Assembly: GCA_034766995.1 (NCBI GenBank)
Contig: CM068316.1
Location: 19,061,590 to 19,125,589 of the forward strand
Reading direction: 5' to 3'
Length of the DNA: 64,000 nt
DNA from: Acanthacorydalis orientalis
Taxonomy: Eukaryota > Arthropoda > Insecta > Megaloptera > Corydalidae
Shown here: piece by piece, positions 13,797-25,700 of the stretch
Position numbering within the stretch: position 1 is the stretch's first letter
How the letters are laid out: each line of letters opens with the position of its first letter
The notes under the pieces: model-generated
Told to the model about the DNA's origin: nothing
Seen by the model: only the letters and a program-made list of their open reading frames with translations
Databases searched by the model: none
Position numbers and translations under genes: made by a program

Positions 13797-15111
13797 TGTA
13801 AATAAGTAAATAAAAAATATATGATTTTCTTTATTTAAGGATGGGTCAGTTGATACGAATGGTTTAGTTAAAGGGAATCGTAATTTCAATCCATTTGTCC
13901 TTTTTATACCTGCAATGTGTGATATGGTAGCGACATCGATTATGTATGTAGGATTAAATTTTACATATGCTTCAAGTTTTCAAATGTTAAGAGGTAATAT
14001 CTTTTTAATAGAAAATCATTTATTGTACTACATTTTTCATAATTGTCTTATATTGATTTTTAGGATCGGTGATAATATTTGTGGGTCTTTTAAGTGTTGG
14101 TTTCTTGGAACGCACATTAAAATCTCGTGAATGGACTGGAATTTTCTTTGTTATAATTGGTTTGGTCATAGTAGGAATAAGTGATTTTTTCAATCATTCT
14201 TCACAAGGGCGTCATGGAAGAAATGATATTATTACAGGCGATTTATTAATTATTATTGCACAGGTTTAGTTTTTTTTTTAAGTAATTGCTATATATTGTT
14301 ATATAATTAATTTATTAGTATGCAAAAAAAGCTAAACGATCTGTATAAAATAAAATTGTTTTCCTATATTTTTATGGTCTTTAAATTTGATGACGCGTAC
14401 AAAAAAAATTAAAGTAAATTAAAATATAAATAGTATTAAATTTTGACTGAAGATAATGGATGTGTTTATTAAAAAAATATAAATGTATATAATTTTTTTT
14501 ATTTATATGTATTGTCTTTAGATTATTACATCAGTACAAATGGTAGTAGAAGAAAAGTTTGTGTCTGGTTTGGATATTCCTCCATTGCAAGCAGTTGGCT
14601 GGGAAGGTAAAACAAATATACATATTTTTAATTCAAATATGTCTTTATTAAATATATTTACATATGTACGGTATATTGATTATTAAATTAATTTCAATAA
14701 TAATTTTAGGAGTTTTTGGATTTATTACACTGGGTTTACTTCAGATTCCATTTTATTTTATAAAAGTACCTGCACCATTTAATCATAATGCACATGGAGT
14801 TTTAGAGGATCTTCCAGATGCCTTAGTACAAATTGGCAACAACTATCAACTTGTCTTTGCTATTATAGGTAAATAAAAGAAAATATAGTTATTTGATATA
14901 ATTAATATTAATTTGTAATAATATTTGTGTTGATATATTTTTTTAAGGGACAATAATTTCAATTGCATTTTTCAATTTTGCTGGAATATCAGTTACAAAA
15001 GAAATATCTGCAACGACACGTATGGTATTAGACAGTATACGTACTTTAGTTATTTGGTTATTTGCATTAATGCTCCGTTGGCAAGATTTTCATTGGCCTC
15101 AGGTAACTTAT

Positions 15112-15164
<53 letters not shown>

Positions 15165-15482
15165 TATATGTATATATATATATATATATGTATGTATGTA
15201 CGTATGTACATGTATATAAATGCACTAATATTTGTATGCAAATATATTAATACATATATACAAATATTTATTTCATTTAATTATAGTAAATATAATGTTT
15301 TAAATTAATGTACTGTTGTATTGTAGATTATTGGGTTCACAGGGTTGGTATTTGGAATGTGTTTATATAACAATGTCTCATTTAAAATATGTACAGATCC
15401 TATAGTAACCAGAATAAATAATTATCGAAATGTTGAAGAAGAAGAAGTAGTTAATAGGCCAGCAGATGTATCAGACATATAA
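13430..15482 (+). CDS. SLC35F6: Solute carrier family 35 member F6-like transporter
   Basis: Eight exons: 13430-13506, 13562-13709, 13840-13993, 14064-14263, 14522-14606, 14710-14868, 14948-15102 and 15327-15482. All junctions are GT-AG with consistent phases, giving 377 residues (human SLC35F6 has 371). The protein starts [20 protein letters not shown], where the first membrane segment begins. It has about ten hydrophobic segments of the drug/metabolite transporter type. Family-typical stretches are [47 protein letters not shown] and [19 protein letters not shown], and later [17 protein letters not shown] loops and [20 protein letters not shown]. The last exon ends in an acidic cytosolic tail. 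The human protein is reported on lysosomal and mitochondrial membranes; the substrate is not known to me. Confidence 0.95.
13719..13796. repeat. (TA)n(CA)n array in SLC35F6 intron 2
   Basis: TA array interrupted once (AAATTTA) and ending in eight CA units. It begins 10 bp after the exon 2 donor. Confidence 0.95.
15113..15200. repeat. (TA)n array in SLC35F6 intron 7
   Basis: About 39 TA units with a few TG interruptions, beginning 11 bp after the exon 7 donor and passing into GTAT repeats. Confidence 0.95.
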
Positions 15483-16879
15483 TGAAAATTGTATGTTTAT
15501 TAATAACATACTATATGAATATTTCTCACTGTCAAATTTGCATCAATGTGCTATAATTACATAATCAATGTATTTAAATTAGATGCAAAATATTTTTATT
15601 GAAACATGCAAATATATTTTCTAATTTGATATATCTTATATAATTGTTCTACATATCTTATTTAATTTTTTTTTATTAATATGCAGAACAGTTTATTTAA
15701 TAGGAAAGCTATATTAGTAATGAAAGAATATAATTGCAGTCTCAATTTTGATATTTGATGGAAGATTTAAAATGTGTCATTTTTGTATAAGTACATTAGA
15801 TAAATTTTTATTTTTAATAATCATAACATGAAGATTTTTTACAAAGTAATGTATAAACTTAGTGTAAATATATTAACTAGAGTCAAAAAACTGAATTTTT
15901 GTAACATGTTATCAAATTGGTGACTTTTTCAAAAATATTTTGTAATTGATATGTTTATGAGTTATTGCACATAAAATGTATATAGATAGCAATGTAGAAT
16001 AATTATTGACATTTATTTTATAAATTTTGTATTTGTTTATCATTTGTGACTACAAATGAAATGTATTGCAGTAATGGTAACATGTTTTTGAAGGTATATT
16101 TAATGTACTTAGAATAAATTAATTTTTATTTGGGTATGTATAAGAATATTGGGACCAGAATTAACAATTTTCTTTAAAATATTTACATTTAATATTATGA
16201 GTATAATGAACTTACTATATATAAATTAATAAATATACATATCTGTACACATTGTTTACCATTGTTGGTTATAAAATTATTGAAGCTGAATTTTAATGTA
16301 AATATATTGATTCTCTAATCAAAATAAATAAGATATATGAAGTTCAGACAATATTATGAATATATTTTTAAGTATTGTTATTTGATTGTTATATATATAT
16401 ATGCATGTATGTATATAAGTACAATTATAAGTTCTTATAAATATATTCTGTTAGTACTGTCAACTTTAATTGGAAATTATAATTTTGCCAAAATATTTTT
16501 TAAGGCTGTGTCTGCTTTTTTATAATAAAAATTAGAAAATTACATGTTTGTATATAATAACAATGATTAAAAATAATTTGCCTATATTTCTAATTTGATT
16601 CGAATAAATATTGAAGTGAATTTAATGAATTTGGTTATTTACAGAATAAATTTTCAGTTTTTTGTGATATTTTGTTATTAGATAATGTGTTTTATGGGAA
16701 TTATATGTTAACTCTATTGATATTTTGTTACTCGAATATACTTAAAATGAATATATTTGGTGTTTTTTTTATTTGTATATATATATATATATATATATGC
16801 AAAAATTAACTCAATATTTAACTAAGACAACATTGATATACAATTTACTGGGATTTTGTATTTAAATATATTGCAAATA
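15483..16879. other. SLC35F6 3' UTR and intergenic DNA
   Basis: AT-rich, with several possible poly(A) signals (for example AATAAA near 16112) and one short TA array near 16779. No exon or recognisable element was found. Confidence 0.5.
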
Positions 16880-17120
16880 CAGAGTTCCCCTGTATCCGCG
16901 GGTAATACATTCCAAGACCTACAATGGATACTCGAAACCGTGGATAGTAGTGAACCGGTATATGTTGTTTTTCGTTTATGTACATACTTATGATAAAGTT
17001 TGATAAATTACGTACAATAAGACATTGCCAATATTAAATAATAATAAAATACAATGTACATTATTATACTTGTGCTCTTTTTCTGTCTCTCTTGAATGAA
17101 CGGGATTCTGACGTTTTAGC

Positions 17121-18204
17121 TTAACCCTTAACTACCTTCGATATTTAGACTAATGTGAGTGGTTTTGTGGAGTTAAGTTCTGCCCCAATCAAAAATTGTA
17201 TATATCTTAGTATGTTTAATATTTTCATATGAGTGGTTTAGGGAAAATAAAAAGTAGTTATATATGAAATAGAATAGACTTTATTAGAAAAATAAGTAAC
17301 ACTTCTTTGAATAAAAATGGCACTTTTGTATAGCAGTCTCAGTTTTTTCAGTCTTAACTAATATATCTACATAGGGATTTACTTAAACCTATTAATTTTG
17401 AAAAAGGATGTAAGCTTTCAGATCATCAAAAGAACAAATTTTAAGAAAATAAAAATACTATCAACTTCTCAAAAAAAATCTGATATGGGGGGTCTTTTGG
17501 TCCTATCATTAGGACACACTAATCAACAACAATCTCTAAATATAGAAAGGCACATATTTTCAATCATCGCAGTCTATGCATACTTTTTTCTCACATGTAC
17601 ATTTTCATGATTGGATTTGAATATACCAGACAATAACAAAAGGCCAATGAAAGCTTTTATTTCTATTTTATTGACGTGATTTGTGTAAGCAGTAAAATTA
17701 GAACTAGTACTCTTCTCTGCAAGTTCTGTTATTTTTTTATTAATATGTGTCATGATGTAGGCTACCATTTCATCTATAATTAGCAAAGACCATGTTTCAA
17801 CAGGTGTCAAGTTAGGTTTTTCTGCAGCTAGAACTTTGATCCCGGGAAAATATGTAACGGTATTGTGCGACCTTGTTGTGAAATTTAAGGTGGCACTTTT
17901 GACCATTTGAAGCGGTTTCTGCCATAAAAATAGCCAGATTATCTTACTGTTTCCTGCCCTTCATTTGCGCTGTCCTTTTCTTAATCATCAACTGTTTCGC
18001 TTCTAGTGTCATGCCCAGTTACTTCGGTAGGAACATCACTAAATTATTTACCATCTTAAAAATAGTCTGGTATTTCCTCATCTGATAGAGTTTGGAGAGT
18101 ACTGAGATTATTTGCCACCACAATTGCAAGGCGACAATAGCAACGAAATTATAAACATAAATGCCAACATGGGAATATACCCCGCGAAGGTAGTTAAGGG
18201 TTAA
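17121..18204 (-). mobile_element. piggyBac-like element with perfect 20 bp ends
   Basis: TTAACCCTTAACTACCTTCG at 17121-17140 and its exact complement at 18185-18204. The TTAA at both tips is the target duplication. It is 1084 bp long, with a transposase fragment on the minus strand. It lies entirely inside the Tigger-type MITE. It is non-autonomous, as only part of the transposase remains. Confidence 0.93.
17574..17906 (-). pseudogene. piggyBac transposase N-terminal/central fragment
   Basis: 110 codons containing TPVETWSLLIIDEMVAYIM and IEIKAFIGLLLLSGIFKSNH. This is the characteristic start of the piggyBac DDE domain (DDE_Tnp_1_7), where the transposase helix is followed by the E-I-K-A-F-I-G motif. 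The catalytic aspartates downstream are not present. Confidence 0.85.
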
Positions 18205-18330
18205 TCCTAAATGGGCGATACAATTTAAATACATTTTTACATTTATTTGTTAAAAAATCATTCGGGTCGCGGTAAACCGCGCATAACTGAAACTGAGGCA
18301 ACCGAACTCGCGAATATGGCGGTCCTACTG

Positions 18331-19849
18331 TACATTCAAAAAGAAAATTAATACTTGAATAACATTATACAATTTATTACTAATTATTTTATTTATTAGA
18401 AATGTGGTAAACTGTTGACTGATTTCAGTGAAATGATGTCATTGAACTACACAAGCAGAAAAAAATATTTGAAAAAATTGTTAATTTAAGTCATTATACT
18501 TTTCACATGATTTCACGTTTAATTGATTCAAAAATTTTCTGAAAAGTATTATTATGTTCAATTATTATTTCATGAAAGTAATTAAATATTTAATTAATTT
18601 CATGAACAATTTCTTCAAATCAAATACACATTAATAAAGAAAATAAAAAGTTGAATGTGTAAAAAATATAAAATATCGAAATTCACAGTAAATGTACTAT
18701 TCACATCAAAAAACAAAATTTTATTTGGAAAAGTGGTTAATAACTGGTTATTAAAAAAATTATGGTTACTAATGTGCATTTTGATTTCGATTCTAACATA
18801 TTTATAGCGCTAAATTAGCTTTTTAAAGTGGTAGTATTCCCATTAAAATGTGTATAAACAACAATCAAAAATGATAAATAATCAATTATTGAACATTTTT
18901 TACCAGAAATTTTATTGTGGTTTGTAGGGTGTGTAAAAGATTCATCGTGAAAGTGAATTTAACTATAGTACCAAAAGTATAGTTACAAAGAGATGAATTA
19001 AAATCTCCATGAAAAAAAGTATTACCATATGGAATTAAAGATGATTAATCATAGTGTGGGATTAAATCTTATTAATTTTTTGTGGTTATCCTTTATTAAA
19101 AGTATTATATATTAGGATACGTAAAATTGTTATGTACAAATTTGTATCAAAGTACACAAAAATGAGAGTTAAAGATAACTTGCGTTTTGATTAATAATTC
19201 TTACTATAAAGCTTACAAAATTCGAATATATAGTTGCTTTACGAGTATAATGTCCAGGTGAATTTGAAATCTCATTTCAGACTTTAGCCATTAGTACAGT
19301 TAAAATTTTATGAAAACATTTAGAAAACATGCCAACAAATTAATTAATGAATTCCAAAAATATCACGTAAAATAATATATTAATGACATAAAATAGATAA
19401 AACTTATGTTAGAAATTCTAAGTGTTCTATACTTAAAGGATTAATAATTATTAAAAGAGGTAAGTAGCTTGTACTAAGGTACTAAAACAATATTTTTTAA
19501 ATTATTTGATTCACTAAATAAAAATAATAACACACAGTATTACATTGCAGTGAATTTTTGTATTTATATTACAATTATAATATTTGTAATAAACAAATAA
19601 AGATAGATCTAGTTTAGGTTACGAATTTGCATTATTATTTAGTATTTATATGTACAGGTTTTCTAATAAGGATGCAATTTTTTAATTTGAAATAAAACAG
19701 AATTTGCGCTTAGATTTTATGTTTCTTTATTGTAAATAATAGTTAAAGGCAGATACTTTATCTATGGTTAAAGGTATGCTATTTATAAATAAAAAATAAA
19801 ATTATAATTGACCGTCGCTTGCTTTGTTACAAGTAACCATTCTTTTGTT
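18331..19849. other. Intergenic, nothing recognised
   Basis: AT-rich DNA with no ORF, tandem repeat or element end that I can support. Confidence 0.4.
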
Positions 19850-20492
19850 AAAATTTTCAATAACTACACAACTGCGTATGGTGGCCCACTACGCACTAGC
19901 ACTATTTCTGTATGCAGCAGTTTCTCAACAATTACCCTTGGATTTTCTTCAGTCTAGATTCGGGAGTTTTGCTTGTTAACGTATCCAGAGAGTTCGAAAT
20001 GATCATTATCACTAAAGATGACTATTTCAGAAAAACCGTGCTGTTGTTCCAGTATCCAATAACAAATTTCTGACGCAGTGAATCATCTACTGGCTTTAAT
20101 TCTTGTGTTAATCGAATACTATAAACCTACAGCAATAAATCCTTATGCAAAATACGACATGTGGTCGTCTGTGAAAGGCTCAAATGCTGCGAATGTCATA
20201 GAATTGACATTCCTAGCTCTTCTGATACACTTTCATGAATCAAGTCAATGTTTTCTTCAGAACGAGCACTACAATCACGTGTTGGTGTTTCTTTATCTTG
20301 AACTGATTCAGTCTCTTCAAATTTACTTGCCAATCGAAGAATTTTTGACTCAGATGGACGAGTATGTCGAGAATTAATATCGTGTAATTCACGAAATGTA
20401 TTTTTTATAGGACGGCCATACGAATACAATTGTATTATTTCAATGCGGTGTTTTGTTGCATACGGAGCCATAACTAAAAATGGCAATGTCAA
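19850..20492 (-). pseudogene. Tc1/mariner-superfamily transposase remnant (HTH plus DDE pieces)
   Basis: The minus strand from 20492 reads KHRIEIIQLYSYGRP, then NTFRELHDINSRHTRPSESK, RLASKFEETESVQDKETPTR and SEENIDLIHESV. This is the helix-turn-helix region of a widespread insect DDE element family (DUF4817 type). After 20196 the homology continues in shifted frames with SIRLTQELKP and DDE-like words (HFELSGYVNKQNS in conceptual order). It has several stops and frameshifts. I did not find terminal repeats. Confidence 0.7.
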
Positions 20493-20599
20493 AACTTAAC
20501 AAATGTTAAAAAAATACAGCTGTCAGTTTGACACCTGTAAAATATAACTTCTTAAAAAATGCGTCGTATATTGGAAAACCTTATATATATATATATATA

Positions 20600-21059
20600 C
20601 ACTCAAACCTGTATTTGTGCGGTAGATAGGGACCGCATAAAAGAAAATGCATAAAAAAAAAATCGCACAAAACTTCACGAGTAGCTATAAAATATAGTTT
20701 TCGGAACACAATTAAAAAATATTTTTTTTATGCGGTGAATAGGGACCGCAGAAAAAAAGTCTCACGTTTAAAATAACTTAAAATCTTACGAAATAACTAG
20801 CAGTTCATCTGTGCAGCAGAGAACTTTATTATCCCATTGCGGTACAGGACAGATATGCGCGCCCTTATACCTGACTTGAACGGTACCGCAATTTACTTAG
20901 AAATTAACATTCAAATTACACTGCGTTATTTTGCTAAAATTCAACAAAAATAATAAATTTATTGAAATTTTCATTTACCGCACAAAAAAAAATCGCATAA
21001 AAACAAATGCACAAAAAAAAATCGCACAAAAAAACACCGCACACAAACAGGTTTGAGTG
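20600..21059. mobile_element. TA-flanked MITE with GC-rich subterminal repeats
   Basis: The left end CACTCAAACCTGTATTTGTG and right end CACACAAACAGGTTTGAGTG form inverted repeats of about 24 bp ending GCGGT. TA is directly outside both ends. Inside, GATAGGGACCGCA occurs twice and CGCACAAAA several times, in both halves. No coding capacity. It is flanked by TA microsatellites on both sides. It is probably a pogo/Tc1-type non-autonomous element. Confidence 0.75.
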
Positions 21060-21082
21060 TATGTATGTGTGTATGCATGTGT

Positions 21083-21100
21083 GTATATATATATACACAC

Positions 21101-21164
<64 letters not shown>

Positions 21165-21180
21165 ATATACACACACACAC

Positions 21181-21221
<41 letters not shown>
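21083..21221. repeat. (TA)n/(CA)n compound microsatellite
   Basis: TA array with several interspersed GTGTGT and CACACA blocks, beginning right after the MITE. Confidence 0.95.
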
Positions 21222-21224
<3 letters not shown>

Positions 21225-21296
21225 GAAAATTAATTACATATTTCAGTTAAAATATAAATTTGTATTTATGAATTAAGTAGTATTCGTATTTAATAG

Positions 21297-21732
21297 TGTT
21301 CAGGATTTTTGTAATCCTGAGACCAGTGTACAATCATACCCTCCTTTCAATCAACAGCCATGATGCACCGCCTTGTGGCATGTGCGTGGCACTGCTCAAG
21401 CACTTGTGCACGGCTGGCGACAATGGTACATCACAGGTAGAATAAAATACAATAATTAACAGCAACAATAGAATATAACAGTAACAGTCAGTAACGATCA
21501 GTACAGTACAGAAACGAGTACAGAACAGACAGTACAACAAGAACCGCCTCGGATTACAGTGACGACACCGTACTCCACTGTAGCATCCATCTTTTCTACC
21601 TTTTTATATTTATTTGTTAATCCTTTTGTAAACTTTACATACAATAAAATTTATCTGTTCAATTACGCATTTCCTTTTTATTCGGATATAATTGGTGGTC
21701 CGTCGAATCGGACCACCCTAAAAGCGCGAACA
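21297..21732. mobile_element. Solo LTR of a retrotransposon
   Basis: A 436 bp segment starting TGTTC and ending GAACA (5 bp inverted tips, TG...CA). The identical pentamer AATAG lies on each side (21292-21296 and 21733-21737). Inside are an AATAAA signal and, near the right end, a small inverted repeat (GGTGGTCC...GGACCACC). No internal retroelement sequence is attached, so the internal part was probably lost by LTR-LTR recombination. The clade was not determined. Confidence 0.75.
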
Positions 21733-22655
21733 AATAGTTTATCATTTATATTCTTTGAATTAATTATGTAATTAATTAAATAACAGAATGAGATTTTGAA
21801 ATAAAATGTACATATGAGTACATAAATAATTACTTGCAATAATGATGTCATTTAAACTTTTTAAAATTGAATTTTATAACTATATTTATTTGATTTCATT
21901 AAATTTTTACCTTCATGTTTGGTAGATTTTCTTGAATCAATTTTTAATTATTATTGAAAAATTTGAAAATTTTTTACATTATTATATATAATTTTGTAAT
22001 CTTTTTTTAGATTTTTGTATATTAACTAAATTAATCAAATTATTAAGAATGTTTCACAAATGAATTTTCGCACATACATTACAAAAAAAATTGAACAATA
22101 ATATTAAATAATTAATGTCTTTTTTGATTCATGTTTATGTAGACTTTACTAGAGAAATCAGTATTCTCAGAGCAAGAATAGTTTGTGATAATGATTAAAA
22201 TGTATACATTAACAAAAGTAAATATTGTTATTGTGACGATTTATTGATAGAATAGTCTTCCAAAATTGAGTAAATTATTACATACTTTAATGATGTATTT
22301 ATAATTTAGCAGAATTTGAGGATTTTCGTTTTTAAAAATATCAGTCATTGATAATAAATGAAGGACAAACTGTTATACATTGCAAAAGGTAATATCAATT
22401 GAATGATTTATTATATTAGCCACTATGTTATTACATAAATTGGTAGAGATTATTGACTAGCTTAAAAAATAAATATATGTGAAAGCACTTATTGTATCGC
22501 AAATGAAAACACATTTTAAATGCATACAAATGTAAAATATACGATTATTGTAATTAAACTCTAAATACTGTATGTAATAAATTTTATTGTAGCTTTATTT
22601 TTACATTTTTTTAAAAACTTATTCTTTACTGGATGATTAAAAATATTTACATATA

Positions 22656-22659
<4 letters not shown>

Positions 22660-22714
<55 letters not shown>
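22660..22714. repeat. (TA)n microsatellite 3' of prd
   Basis: About 27 TA units ending 12 bp beyond the prd stop codon, so it is part of the presumed prd 3' UTR. Confidence 0.95.
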
Positions 22715-22717
<3 letters not shown>

Positions 22718-22726
22718 GACACTTAT

Positions 22727-25700
22727 CTAATACCAAGTATATAAAGGCGGATGAACTCCAAATTGGGGAGGTTTGTGATAATGGTGTGATGCTGTGTGGA
22801 TCTGATCTGATGAATCTGGATGTGAAGATAATTTTTCATTGTTTCCTAATTGATTATTTAGATCAATACTACTGGCACTATTCAAAGTTGTTGGTGCATG
22901 TATAAGATGATCTGTTGTTGAATTATCATGTACAATACCAGCTAAATGATTTTGAATTCCATGATATGGTATATCTAAAGTTGATTGAGAAGAAGTTAAA
23001 CGTCCTAAAGTTGTTTGCACATGATGTATTGAAGGGCCAAGTTCGCCTAAATTCGTTAAATAAGTGTTATGAGAATGACAGCTGTCTACCAGCATACCAA
23101 TTGATGTAGAATGCTCGAGATTTTCAAGATTTGTTGACCGTTTTGGAATGTCTAAAGACGATGTTGTTATAGGTGTTAGCGGTTTCCAATTTATTTCAGA
23201 AATTACACTTTTCTGTCCGATTTTTAAACGATTTGTCGGCGATGATATATTTTTTTGTAAATGTATCTTATCTTCAGTGAAATGCGTCTTCTTATCATTT
23301 GTTATCATATTTTCAGCAGCACTTGTTTCAGCTGATGTTACACTTATTATGCTATTAGGTGTTGGAGGTAAAGCGTATTGACTTTGTCGTCCGAGTACAC
23401 TGGAATGGTTGTCACAATTTACATCAACTGGAGATGATGTGCTAGTATTGATTGTTATTGTCTTTGTTTTTGGCTGAGGTAAACTGTTTTTAATACTTTG
23501 GTTACAAGTTGACTTATTGGAAGATGATACTGTTAATAGATCATAACAAGAAGTTGGTTCAGCTGTAGTTGGCACGACTAGAAGATTATTGTTTTCTTGA
23601 CTTTGTATATTGTTAGATAATATATTATAGGAATTTGATATGCCAACATTTGCAGTATTAGAATCAGAATTTGAAGAATGCAGTTGAGGTGTTCCTGCGC
23701 TTGTATTTGAGTAATGGATATTTCTATGTGAACTTATAACTGCATGATGTTGCGTACTTGCTTGTTGAAGATGGTTTGGAATCATTTCAGTTACAGAACG
23801 TAACTGTCCGTGTATATGTGATTGTGAATAAGCATGCTGATAATTATTATTAGGCTGATAAATATCCATCACTACAAAATAAAAACGAAGTCTTTGTTTA
23901 TAAAAATAATCTAAACGCTATACTATTTTTTTATTTGAAAATACATAAGCAAGATATATTTGTAAGGTACGAGGTCAGACAATTAAGTAATGCGACCGAT
24001 TTTTTTTCTCGGCCTGTGGTAACACTGCGAACCTGTAACTCCGCCACCGTAATAGCAGATCCCTACTCTCTCGATTGAGCCCTTGACCACCCTCGTACGA
24101 TCATTTCTTCGCCAGCTGTTTAGTGTTTTGTAACAATGCGCGAGTAGTGCATGTCACGAAAATGGAACAGAGAAATTTAGAGCAACGGTGCGCGATAAAA
24201 TTTTGTGCAAAACTCGGCGAAACCGCGACAGAAACTTATGAAAAAGTGCTTAAAGTGTATGGTAGTGATGCCCTGAGTCGTAGTCAGGTGCTTCGGTGGC
24301 ATGCCGATTTTAAAAAAGGCCGTGAGAGAAGATGGCGAGAATGAGCAAGTCCAAAGTGAAAACCATGTTGATTTGCTTCTTCGACAGCAAAGGGGTGGTT
24401 CACAAAGAGTTCGTACCACCTGGACAAACCGTAAATCAAGTATTCTACCGCAATGTGCTCGAAAAATTACGAAAAAGGGTGCTCAGAGTGCGTCCAGAGA
24501 TCGCGAAGACTTGGGTTCTGCATCACGACAATGCTCCCTGTCACAGTGCGTTCAGTGTCTCTCAGTTTTTGGCGTCTAAAGGCATCGCAACGTTACCACA
24601 ACCGCCCTATTCACCGGACATGTCACTCTGCGACTTTTTCCTATTCCCCCATATGAAAAAATTCGTCAAAGGTCGACATTTTGACTCCGTTGAAGATATC
24701 CAAGAATCTGTGACGAGGGTACTCGGAGAGGTCCCACAAGAAGTGTTCCAGAATTGTCACGAAAACTGGAAAACTCGCTGGAATAAGTGTATAGATGCGG
24801 GAGGGGACTACTTTGAAGGGGATCGCAGCGATGTACCTTAATTTTTAAATACATTCGATTTTTGAATTTTGTCGCATTACTTAATTGTTTTGACCTCGTA
24901 CATTTTATATATAAGTAACTATACTTACTAGGTTGATTCCCGACTGTGATAAAACCGGAATTTTCTGAAGGTAATACTGGGTAAGAACTAGATACTGCTG
25001 TATAAGCTGGTGTATAAGTAGATAAGTTAGAATTAATACCAGAATATGTGTTTGAGTTTGATGAAAGTTGTTTTCTTAATCTAGCTCGTCGGTTAGAAAA
25101 CCATACCTAAAAAAACGTGTAAATAATTTACAATCTTTTCTTAAAATTTAATCGTCAGACGTTCCTGTAAAATTCTCAAATTCTTATTTATTTTTAGATA
25201 TAAAATTAAACAATTATACTTATTAATTTTGATTGATAGTGTATGTATTTTTACAAAGTTATGCCAGTTATAGACTAATGAAAGGATAGAAGTTATATTA
25301 ATGTTAGATATTTTGTAAAATTTAAATTATTCCCAAATAAGTAACATTTATTGCAGTTAAGATCTAAAAAAGTAGTTTTTCATGTTTTTTTTTTTAAAAA
25401 AAGTTTAATTTAAATACAAAATTATTTTTCCTTTTCTAAGTTAATGTTAGATTTTGCAAAATTTTGTTCATGATAACAAATTTAAAACTTTGTTCCATGT
25501 ATAAAATGTTTTCTTTTGTATGCATTTGTAATTTTTGTATAGTATACGTTGGTCATTTGATAAGTTTGTTAAATTTCTATGATGTGGTGCCACCATTCAT
25601 TTAGAACGTCACAGCCATCAAGTGTCACTTTTCAAATTAATATAGGCGAAATTTCAGCCAGAAGCTACGCTTTGTTCACGTTATACAGATGTTTGTATTG

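Larger units (their letters stand above)
16880..18330. mobile_element. pogo/Tigger-type MITE, split by a piggyBac
   Basis: The left part reads CAGAGTTCCCCTGTATCCGC, then GGGTAATACATTCCAAGACC and ATACTCGAAACCGTGGATAG. The right part (18260-18330) reads GGTAAACCGCGCATAACTGA, then ATATGGCGGTCCTACTG. These are the two ends of a well-known Tigger-like non-autonomous design, with TA just outside each end (16878-16879 and 18331-18332). Without the inserted piggyBac the element is about 370 bp. The TIRs are degenerate, so the copy is old. Confidence 0.75.
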
